Of a DNA stretch of 5,759 bases, positions 1 through 5,351 are shown piece by piece. The DNA is from Paracoccaceae bacterium (GTDB lineage: Bacteria > Pseudomonadota > Alphaproteobacteria > Rhodobacterales > Rhodobacteraceae): contig SLQN01000145.1 of the NCBI GenBank assembly GCA_007131465.1, positions 1 to 5,759 of the forward strand, in the 5' to 3' direction. Below the pieces are notes generated by a model. That model was not told where the DNA came from, searched no databases, and worked only from the letters and a program-made list of their open reading frames with translations. The stretch's first letter is position 1. Every line of letters begins with the position of its first letter. The translations under genes were made by a program, and so were the position numbers.

Positions 1-985
1 AAACCACATCGAGGATCAGCCGCTTCGGCCCGCCGGGAAAGTTGTGCAGCACCGCCGCCAGATCGACCAGTTCATCGGGGCGGTCGGATTCCAGCAGCGA
101 CGGGTTGACCGCCGCCATGCCGGTGATGACCACGTCATACCCCCAGTTGGTGGTGTCGGGACGGCGGATATCGACCACCAGATGGTCGTCGCTATCCTCG
201 ATTTCGGTCCAGAAATCAGGGCCCGCCTCGTAGACGGTCGTCGGTTCTACTGGCAATAGCTGCACCGCGTCATAGCCAAGGAAAATGCGATCCGCCGGTT
301 CCAGTTCCGACCCGTGGCGCACGCGTTCTGCCAGCGTGGCGAAATGGCGCGTAAGCCCCGCAAGGCTCATGCTTGCGGTCGCCGTGGGCACATGGATCTG
401 AAGGATATTGGTGCACGGGCCGAACTTGTGGACATCGCCTTCGGGCAAGGCTGCGTAATAGTCCTTGTCAGTGCGCGCGGCCTGCATCGCCTCCACATCG
501 TAATATTCGGCGGGCGCAAAAGGGCCAAAGGGAAGTGACGCCGAGAGCGGATCGAATATGCGGCGCCAGGCGTTTTCGGCATCGCGCCAGACCAGCGAGT
601 AGAAGCTGCCTACGCTCTCGCGTGTGCCCGCGCGCATGCCATCGATCGCCGCCATGCACCAGGCATCAATGCGCGCCACTGGCACGAGCGTGCGCCGGAA
701 GGCCACGGTCTGGCGCGACCGCGACAGGGCGATATCACCTTCGATATCCAGCACTTCGATGAAGATATCGTCCTCAGAGACGCGATGCTCTTGCAACTCG
801 GGTGCCCAGAAGATCACCTCGCAGACATCACGCCGCCGATGCGCGCCAAGGCGCTCGGCGATCTTGCGCGATGCCTCAAAGGCCGGCAGGCCGCTTTGCA
901 GCGTCTTGCTTACCCAGTCTTCCAGTGCATGCGTTGCGTCACTGTTTGGCGCGACTGCGCCCATGTCCATACTGGCGTCCATCAT
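1..985 (-). CDS. Probable glucosylglycerol hydrolase-like glycosidase (GH13-related), 5' part, truncated by window edge
   Basis: The first 328 residues are visible and the frame is still open at the window edge. Around residues 225-240 it reads GYDAVQLLPVEPT, followed by VYEAGPDFW, then TNWGYDVVITG and AVNPSLL, and near the edge HNFPGGPKRLILDVV. That last stretch looks like the strand leading into the TIM-barrel region where GH13 enzymes read 'D-V-GH'. I recall this combination from proteins annotated as glycosidase or glucosylglycerol hydrolase (GghA-like) in Rhodobacteraceae and cyanobacteria, which hydrolyse the compatible solute glucosylglycerol when salinity falls. The catalytic residues lie beyond the edge, so substrate is inferred from family resemblance only. 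There is no signal peptide, so it is probably cytoplasmic. The start is ATG at 985 or the adjacent ATG at 982; a GGAGGG lies 3 and 6 bases upstream of them, which slightly favours 982. The frame is open further upstream, with ATGs at 1132 and 1162, but that stretch has rare codons and runs through a hairpin. Gene is certain; product name is moderate. Confidence 0.65.
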   Translation of the reverse strand, partial: MMDASMDMGAVAPNSDATHALEDWVSKTLQSGLPAFEASRKIAERLGAHRRRDVCEVIFWAPELQEHRVSEDDIFIEVLDIEGDIALSRSRQTVAFRRTLVPVARIDAWCMAAIDGMRAGTRESVGSFYSLVWRDAENAWRRIFDPLSASLPFGPFAPAEYYDVEAMQAARTDKDYYAALPEGDVHKFGPCTNILQIHVPTATASMSLAGLTRHFATLAERVRHGSELEPADRIFLGYDAVQLLPVEPTTVYEAGPDFWTEIEDSDDHLVVDIRRPDTTNWGYDVVITGMAAVNPSLLESDRPDELVDLAAVLHNFPGGPKRLILDVV

Positions 986-988
986 ATA

Positions 989-994
989 CCCTCC
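989..994 (-). promoter_or_regulatory. Shine-Dalgarno site that decides the start of the glycosidase gene
   Basis: The minus strand reads GGAGGG here. It is followed by TAT and then two consecutive ATG codons (985 and 982). The strong purine match supports initiation at this pair rather than at the in-frame ATGs 147 and 177 bases further upstream. Confidence 0.75.
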
Positions 995-1154
995 GGCGTC
1001 AAATAATGGCCGCTGGGGTGGAACCGGGTCAAGTGCCTCGGGCGTGGTGCGCGTCAGTGGGGCCAATATTCGCTGACATGCTGCCCTCTTTGCCTCAGCA
1101 TGATGCGGCTTTTCGGGGGGCCAGATCTTCATGGGTCGCGCGCAGACGAACCCG

Positions 1155-1187
1155 GAGGGCATGCGGGCATATGCCCAGCATGCTCTC
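1155..1187. repeat. Near-perfect 33-base inverted repeat just after the binding-protein remnant
   Basis: The core GGGCATATGCCC (1165-1176) is a perfect 12-base palindrome. It is flanked by two copies of GCATGC (1159-1164 and 1178-1183), with one unpaired base at 1177. Outside these, GAG at 1155-1157 pairs with CTC at 1185-1187 after one G-T opposition. No T run follows on either strand, so it is not a typical intrinsic terminator. It begins 8 bases past the TAA of the binding-protein remnant. It could be an operator, a 3' stabilising hairpin of the old operon, or part of the glycosidase control region. Confidence 0.75.
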
Positions 1188-1194
1188 GCGGAAG

Positions 1195-1728
1195 TTATTG
1201 CATCAGTTCCGTCCAGATCTGGGTGTGGATATCGTTTACATCCTGTGGACAGGCCTGGCCCCAGCGCCCGGCTGCCGCTTGTTCTGCCGGCGCATTGATT
1301 TCAGGTGCAGTGCGCATCTCTTCGTCCATGAATACCTCAGATCCGGTGATAGCGTTCGAGTAGCGTGCAGAATCCGAAATCAGCGCAGCAATTTCTGGTT
1401 GCAGGACGAAATTGATGAACTTCATGGCGTTATCGCGGTTGGGTGCATCGCTCAGCACTGCGGCATTGTCCATCCAGATCGGGTAACCCGTCGCGGGGTA
1501 GCCATAGGCGAATTTGTCATTTTGCAGCCGGACCCGCAGGGACGCGCCATTCCAGTAGATACCTGCTGCAAAATCACCTGCCGCATAGCTGTCAACCGCA
1601 CCATAGTCGAGCGCCAGCCAATGGGGCTTTGCAGCCATCAGCGTGTCGCGATCCGTCGTGCACCGTTCGCCGCCGTGATAATAGATGGTCATTGCCATCA
1701 CGTCGGACATTTCCGGAATGACATTGAC
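1195..1728 (-). pseudogene. Polyamine (spermidine/putrescine) ABC transporter substrate-binding protein, C-terminal half only
   Basis: From 1728 to the TAA at 1195 the frame gives 177 residues that read as the C-terminal half of a PotD/PotF-type periplasmic binding protein. They begin VNVIPEMSDVMAMTIYYHGG, pass through MAAKPHWLALDYGAVDSYA, GDFAAGIYWNGASLRVRLQN, GYPIWMDNAAVLSDAPNR and NAMKFINFVLQPEIAA, and end EEMRTAPEINAPAEQ. The family is usually about 350 residues with a signal peptide; the whole N-terminal lobe and the signal are absent. At about 1726-1735 the sequence changes abruptly to the TOBE domain of the ATPase remnant in another reading frame, so this is a deletion junction. The frame stays open to an ATG at 1818, but that extension is out-of-frame ATPase sequence. 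No export signal is possible, so it cannot act as a binding protein. The remaining half has no stop or frameshift, which suggests recent loss. Identity is firm; exact ligand is not. Confidence 0.9.
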
Positions 1729-2020
1729 GGTTCTGGCGGCGCAGCACAAAGCCCTGCGCGTCATCAAGCAACAGGTGAAGATGGGTATCGGTGCCAAAAA
1801 AGGTAGCTGTCTCGACAATGGCCTGCATATCGCCCTGCCCTGCCTCGGTCGCTTCGGCCTGCTCGGGCCGGATTCACCGCAGTGATACGCGACCCGACCT
1901 GTGGGGTCATGCCTTCGCGCAGGCGCGCCTGCGCGTGTTTGCCACCCCCGGCAGTTCCAGCGCGGCAGCGCCCTGTCCGAAGCACTTATGCAACCCGGTG
2001 ATCTCGATTTCCTGGCTCAA
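1727..2020 (-). pseudogene. Polyamine ABC transporter ATP-binding protein (PotA/PotG type), internally deleted and frameshifted
   Basis: A TTG start at 2020, with AAGGA seven bases upstream (2028-2032), opens SQEIEITGLHKCFGQGAAAL, the usual first strand of an ABC ATPase just before the Walker A region. After about 25 residues the family likeness ends and that frame stops at TGA 1907-1909. In a second frame, from about 1925, RLREGMTPQVGSRITAV appears. A third frame then gives IRPEQAEATEAGQGDMQAIV followed by ETATFFGTDTHLHLLLDD and FVLRRQN, a typical C-terminal TOBE domain of PotA-like ATPases. One extra T at 1873/1874 explains the second shift. Walker A, the signature motif, Walker B and the H-loop are all missing: about 270 of some 360 residues. 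It lies 28 bases after the amidohydrolase remnant and abuts the binding-protein remnant, as expected for one operon. Nonfunctional. Confidence 0.82.
1916..1935. repeat. Perfect 20-bp palindrome at the ATPase deletion scar
   Basis: CGCGCAGGCGCGCCTGCGCG is identical to its own reverse complement over all 20 bases, and symmetry ends at both edges (T at 1915, T at 1936). It sits between the N-terminal ATPase fragment and the TOBE fragment, close to where about 800 bases of gene are missing. It may be a coincidence of GC-rich arginine/alanine codons, or a palindrome that promoted or resulted from the deletion. Confidence 0.7.
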
Positions 2021-2048
2021 CTGTCTGTCCTTACCTTGGCCCACGGGC

Positions 2049-2433
2049 TCAAAATGCGCTGTCCTGTTCCCACACGAGCCATCCACCGCAGATGGTCATA
2101 TCGACACCCATCGCACCGATCTCTGACGGTGTTGCGGCCATAATATCACCGCTCAAGACATTCAGATCAGCCAGATATCCCTGCCGCAACTGCCCTTTTC
2201 GGGCCTCACTATGGGTGGCATAGCCCCCCGCGTGTATACGCCGCCAGTATGTCGTGCAGATTCAGACGCTCGTCTGACGCGCCCTTATAGACGGGGCGCT
2301 GTAAAGCGGACTGAATGCCCCGCAAAGGGTTGAGATCGGCCACAGGCCAGTCGCTGGCAAAGGCCAGCGGAATGCCCGCATCTGCAAGGCTGCGCTGCAG
2401 ATAGGCATCGCTCCAGCGGGGTTGTCCAACGCT
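2049..2433 (-). pseudogene. YtcJ-type amidohydrolase, C-terminal fragment with a frameshift
   Basis: About 123 residues match the end of YtcJ-like metal-dependent amidohydrolases (Amidohydro_3 family, usually about 540 residues). They read PRWSDAYLQRSLADAGIPLA, then FASDWPVADLNPLRGIQSAL, QRPVYKGASDERLNLHDILA, AYTRGG, and in a shifted frame YATHSEARKGQLRQGYLADL, NVLSGDIMAATPSEIGAMGV and ICGGWLVWEQDSAF, ending at TGA 2049. The Asp in FASDWPV is the conserved active-site aspartate. The shift falls in a run of six G (plus-strand C 2224-2229) where five would keep the frame. Upstream, TAA at 2434-2436 closes the frame and no N-terminal part with the metal-binding HxH is visible, so about three quarters of the gene is gone. 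Such amidohydrolases are found beside polyamine-type ABC transporter genes, which fits the next two remnants. Confidence 0.88.
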
Positions 2434-2756
2434 TTACGCGCATTCAAGCTCATATCAGGAAAGCGGCGGAAAACTGATCATTGCCGCGGTCATTTGGCAA
2501 GAGCAGGAGGACGGGCAGATCCCCCCATCATGATACCGCCCGGCTTTCCCGGCATATCGCCACGGCATCGGTCCGCGCACGAACGAGGACATCCACATCG
2601 CTTTCCCGCTCAAGCTGTCGGGGCGCATGGTTGACCCGCGCGCCGGGTCTTGAAATCAGGAACACGCGGTCCTCCACGTCGGGCTCACCGTCCGCAAGCA
2701 CCCGCAGCGATCTATCGGGGTAGAGCCGAAACGCTATAGCCCGTCTTGACTGGTCG
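2434..2756. other. Unassigned stretch downstream of the WD40-cytochrome gene; possible further gene remnant
   Basis: No start-to-stop gene can be supported here. On the minus strand the frame ending at TGA 2528-2530 reads FRLYPDRSLRVLADGEPDVE, then DRVFLISRPGARVNHAPRQL and ERESDVDVLVRARTDAVAIC. It is balanced and acidic like real protein, and the opposite strand is serine-rich in the same relative phase as opposite the genuine cytochrome gene, so it may once have been coding. I do not recognise the family. It has no start of its own, because upstream the frame runs into the cytochrome gene. From 2434 to 2527 all minus frames are broken by stops. The cytochrome stop is at 2757 and I see no intrinsic terminator after it. 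Confidence 0.4.
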
Positions 2757-4001
2757 CTATTGGGCGGCGCGATCCAGAAACTCAACCAGCGCCTGCCTGT
2801 CTGATGCGTCACCGATGCGCTGTTCGGGCATGCGCGATCCGGGCGTATAGGCTTCAGGCCCGAATTCGAACAATTCCGACACAGTGCGCGGGGTCCAGAC
2901 GATATCCAGTTCACGCAGCGCAGGCGAATACTCATAGCCCGCCCGGGTGGCGATGGGCGTGCCGAAAATGCCATGCAGGCTTGGACCTGCGCGCATATGG
3001 TCATCAGGGGTCAGGGAATGGCAGACCGCACAGGATTGCCATATCTCGGCCCCACGGCTGTCATCGGTATAGTCCTGCGCCACCTGCACTTCCGCGCCAC
3101 CAAGCGATGCGGCATCGGTCAGTGACCAGCGCCGGATGACGCTGTCATTGCCCGCGGTGAAAAGCTGTTCACCGTCCAGCGCCAGCGCCCAGACCGGGCC
3201 ACCTGCGGCGGAAAACATGTGTCGCTGGGTCAGGTCCGCCGCGTCAAGCAACCACACTGTGCCATCTATCGCAGCGGCCGCCACATCGGTATCAGTTGCG
3301 GCAAGCGCGACCAGCGGGCGGTCGGTTAGAAACCGCTCGGGCAGCAACGCGCCCATATCCGAGAACAGACGCAGCGCGCCATCAGCGAAAATGACAGCAA
3401 CCCGCCCTTTCGTGATGACCAGCCCATTGGGCAGATCGGGCAGGTCGATCCGTGCTTGCAATTTCATCTTGGGGCTCCAGCGTGACAGGCGCAGATCCCC
3501 GCCCACGCTGACCAGATCACCAGACGGCAGAAAGCCAAGCCCGGTCACCCGGTCGCTATGGGCCTGTTCAACCAGTATTTGCAGCGTGGCCCGGTCCAGA
3601 ACCTGAACACGCCCGTCCCAGAACCCGGCAGCAACAAATGCCCCATCGGGCGCCACCGCGAGCGTGGCAACCGCCGATACCCCGACCTCGCTGGCGAAGA
3701 CCGGCGCGCGCCCGTCCTTGTCCCACAGCGCAAGTCGCCCATCCTGCCCGGCCGTGACGAACTGGCCCTCTGACAGCAGCGCGACAGCCGTGACATTGCC
3801 ATCGTGAAACCGCGTGATGTTACGCGCGGTTGCGCCGCCCAGGTCCCACAGGATCGCGCGCGTATCAAACCCGCCCGATAACAGCACATCCGCCTCCACA
3901 TCCAGCGCGCTGACCGGCCCGCCATGCCCGACCATGTCCTGCGCGCTCAGCGGCAGAACAGCGACCAGTGTTGTGGCCAATGACAGAGCGGCAAGGCGCA
4001 T
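2757..4001 (-). CDS. Exported seven-bladed WD40 propeller fused to a class I cytochrome c
   Basis: The protein has 414 residues. Residues 1-20 (MRLAALSLATTLVAVLPLSA) are a Sec signal peptide, with likely cleavage near SAQ, so it acts in the periplasm. From about 25 to 297 I count seven degenerate WD40 repeats (starting near 25, 64, 106, 146, 189, 226 and 265), with endings such as DTRAILWDL, DGRLALWDK and DSVIRRWSL; this is enough for one closed propeller. A cytochrome c domain follows from about 313 to 412: heme site CAVCH at 324-328, the AGPSLHGIFG loop at 338-347, and probable axial Met391 in GSRMPEQ. This pattern is that of cytochrome c2/c550-type carriers, so it should bind one covalent heme and move electrons; the propeller probably docks a partner. 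The partner is unknown. Formate dehydrogenase upstream in the locus is a candidate by position only. ATG 4001 lies 8 bases after the previous stop with no clear ribosome site, suggesting translational coupling. Confidence 0.93.
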   Translation of the reverse strand: MRLAALSLATTLVAVLPLSAQDMVGHGGPVSALDVEADVLLSGGFDTRAILWDLGGATARNITRFHDGNVTAVALLSEGQFVTAGQDGRLALWDKDGRAPVFASEVGVSAVATLAVAPDGAFVAAGFWDGRVQVLDRATLQILVEQAHSDRVTGLGFLPSGDLVSVGGDLRLSRWSPKMKLQARIDLPDLPNGLVITKGRVAVIFADGALRLFSDMGALLPERFLTDRPLVALAATDTDVAAAAIDGTVWLLDAADLTQRHMFSAAGGPVWALALDGEQLFTAGNDSVIRRWSLTDAASLGGAEVQVAQDYTDDSRGAEIWQSCAVCHSLTPDDHMRAGPSLHGIFGTPIATRAGYEYSPALRELDIVWTPRTVSELFEFGPEAYTPGSRMPEQRIGDASDRQALVEFLDRAAQ

Positions 4002-4009
4002 GCAGCGGA

Positions 4010-4165
4010 TCAGTCGCCGATCAGATTCGTGCCGGGATTATCGACGCGTGCGCCTTCGGTCGTGAAGGCCGCATGCGAGGGTTGCTGGAAACCGCTATCC
4101 AGAAATGTCGCGGCGCCAAAAGCAACGATCCCGGCAAAGACGATGGCTGCGAGAAATGCCTTCAT
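4010..4165 (-). CDS. Small 51-residue protein with one N-terminal hydrophobic segment, function unknown
   Basis: The ORF begins MKAFLAAIVFAGIVAFGAAT, and about 18 hydrophobic residues form either a single membrane anchor or an uncleaved signal. The rest is polar: FLDSGFQQPSHAAF, then TTEGARVDNPGTNLIGD, with TGA at 4010-4012. It has a good ribosome site, AGGAG at 4173-4177 seven bases before the ATG. It begins 13 bases after the mrp stop and ends 8 bases before the WD40-cytochrome start, so it is well placed to be a real co-transcribed gene. With the anchor in the inner membrane, the tail would probably face the periplasm, the same side as the cytochrome. It has no cysteines, so it does not itself bind heme c or an Fe-S cluster. 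I do not recognise a named family. It could be a small subunit or tether for its downstream neighbour (inference). Confidence 0.75.
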   Translation of the reverse strand: MKAFLAAIVFAGIVAFGAATFLDSGFQQPSHAAFTTEGARVDNPGTNLIGD

Positions 4166-4172
4166 GGTAGTG

Positions 4173-4177
4173 CTCCT
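4173..4177 (-). promoter_or_regulatory. Shine-Dalgarno site of the 51-residue ORF
   Basis: AGGAG on the minus strand, seven bases before ATG 4165 and inside the 13-base gap after the mrp stop. It is the main support that this short ORF is translated. Confidence 0.7.
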
Positions 4178-4178
4178 G

Positions 4179-5249
4179 TCAGATATGCGCGGGGCGCGTG
4201 GCCCGCGCTTCGGGTTTCAGCCCGTCCATCATGGCGCGGGCAATCGTTTGATAAATCTGGCCCAGCGGCCCATCCGGATCGCGGGCGGTGATGGGCTGGC
4301 CTGCATCTGAGGCGGCGCGCAGCGCCATTGTCAGCGGTACGCCGCCCAGATAGGGCACTTTCAGGCGCGCAGCCTCTGTGGCGGCCCCGCCTTGCCCAAA
4401 GATCGCATGTGCATTGCCGCAATCGGGGCAGATGAAATGAGACATGTTCTCGATGATCCCGAGGATCGGCACATCGACCTTGCGAAACATCGCGATGCCC
4501 CGGCGCGCATCGATCAGCGCCAGGTCCTGCGGGGTCGAGACGATCACCGCGCCTGCAAGCGTCGTCCCCTGCGCCAGCGCCAGTTGCGCGTCCCCGGTTC
4601 CGGGCGGCATATCGACCAGCAAAACATCCAGATGCCCCCAGTCTACGTCTGCCATCATCTGGGTGATGGCGGACATGACCATCGGACCGCGCCAGACCAT
4701 AGCGGTCTCAGGCTCGACCAGCAGGCCCATCGACATGGCGCTTAGCCCGTAGGCCAGCATCGGCTTCAGTTTGCGCCCCGCGCCCATCGCGGGTTTGCCA
4801 TGCAACCCCAGCAGCGTGGGCAGCGACGGGCCATAAATATCGGCGTCCAGTATCCCGACCGAGTGGCCTTGCGCCCGAAGCGCGAGTGCCAGATTGACTG
4901 TGGTCGTCGATTTGCCAACCCCCCCCTTGCCAGAGGCCACAGCGATCACATGCCTGATGCCTGACAACGGATCGATTTTTGCGGGCGTGGACGTCTTGAT
5001 CTGCGGCGGGCTGTCGCGTTCGGAAGTCAGGACAGCGAAAACCGATGTGACCGAAGGAAGCGCACGCAGCTTCGCCTCCACTTCGTTGCGAACAGGGGCG
5101 AAGGCCTGCGCCTCTTCCGGGGATATCTGGATCGACAGGCTGACTCTCCCCTGCACAACATTCAGCCCCGACACCCGGCCAGCAGATGCAAGCCCGGTGC
5201 CATCTGGCAACTTGACAGTGTCTAGCGTGGCGCGGATCTTGTCTTCCAT
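4179..5249 (-). CDS. mrp: Mrp/ApbC-family P-loop ATPase, iron-sulfur cluster carrier protein
   Basis: The protein has 356 residues. Residues 1-75 form an N-terminal MIP18/FeS_assembly_P domain (LPDGTGL, then SVTSVFAVLTSER). The ATPase follows from about 98: deviant Walker A SGKGGVGKST at 106-115, the DADIYGPS segment at 135-142, Walker B-like LLVDMPPGTGD at 210-220, and the carrier-specific CPDC at 274-277, whose two cysteines bridge a [4Fe-4S] cluster between the subunits of the homodimer. Such proteins bind Fe-S clusters in the cytoplasm and pass them to apo-enzymes, using ATP. All expected residues are present and length is normal. I chose ATG 5249 (MEDKIRATLD) because the family starts there. 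A longer frame to ATG 5321 would add 24 residues unlike the family and run through the upstream terminator hairpin. The ribosome site is weak. It heads a cluster with the 51-residue ORF and the WD40-cytochrome gene; formate dehydrogenase, an Fe-S enzyme, lies just upstream and could be a client. Confidence 0.95.
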   Translation of the reverse strand: MEDKIRATLDTVKLPDGTGLASAGRVSGLNVVQGRVSLSIQISPEEAQAFAPVRNEVEAKLRALPSVTSVFAVLTSERDSPPQIKTSTPAKIDPLSGIRHVIAVASGKGGVGKSTTTVNLALALRAQGHSVGILDADIYGPSLPTLLGLHGKPAMGAGRKLKPMLAYGLSAMSMGLLVEPETAMVWRGPMVMSAITQMMADVDWGHLDVLLVDMPPGTGDAQLALAQGTTLAGAVIVSTPQDLALIDARRGIAMFRKVDVPILGIIENMSHFICPDCGNAHAIFGQGGAATEAARLKVPYLGGVPLTMALRAASDAGQPITARDPDGPLGQIYQTIARAMMDGLKPEARATRPAHI

Positions 5250-5295
5250 GGGTCTTGTCAGTTCCGGCTGTCTATTGCGATCACGGTTTCGGGGT

Positions 5296-5326
5296 AAAAA
5301 ACCCGGCCCCATTGCTGGCACCGGGT
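5296..5326 (-). terminator. Rho-independent terminator of the formate dehydrogenase operon
   Basis: On the minus strand ACCCGG (5326-5321) pairs with CCGGGT (5306-5301). Inside it TGCC faces GGGG with one mismatch, around an AGCAAT loop, and six T follow. It starts 25 bases after the formate dehydrogenase gamma stop and ends 46 bases before the mrp start. It separates the two transcription units, although partial read-through is possible. Confidence 0.85.
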
Positions 5327-5351
5327 GTAGGTGACTAAACGCCTCTCAACG

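Larger units (their letters stand above)
986..1194. other. Gene-free gap between binding-protein remnant and glycosidase gene
   Basis: I see no gene here on either strand. On the minus strand one frame stays open from the binding-protein stop into the glycosidase, with weak MPSGF and MKIWPPE starts, but its codons (AGG, CGA, ATA) are unlike those of the neighbouring genes. In known operons of this type a permease gene would be expected next. None is recognisable, so this may be the far edge of the deleted operon together with the glycosidase promoter region. I could not pick a convincing -35/-10 pair. Confidence 0.5.

Noticed and set aside
1155..1187. Intrinsic terminator for the polyamine operon
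   Set aside because: The stem is strong but no T run follows on either strand.
802..1806. Long plus-strand open frame of 334 codons
   Set aside because: It lies opposite the binding-protein remnant and part of the glycosidase gene, is rich in Arg, His and Cys with no family likeness, and is explained by the GC-rich opposite strand.
1729..1818. N-terminal extension of the binding-protein fragment from ATG 1818
   Set aside because: These residues are the ATPase TOBE domain read in the wrong frame, so the apparent 207-residue protein is a chance fusion across a deletion junction.
986..2756. Insertion sequence or other mobile element as the cause of the gene decay
   Set aside because: I found no transposase fragment, terminal inverted repeats or target duplications; the remnants adjoin each other directly.
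3136..3606. Serine-rich plus-strand frame opposite the WD40 repeats
   Set aside because: It is the antisense of a clear coding gene; low-complexity Ser/Arg composition is typical of such shadows.
5250..5321. 24-residue N-terminal extension of Mrp
   Set aside because: Sequence is unlike the family, overlaps the terminator hairpin, and the normal Mrp start MEDKIRATLD is available.
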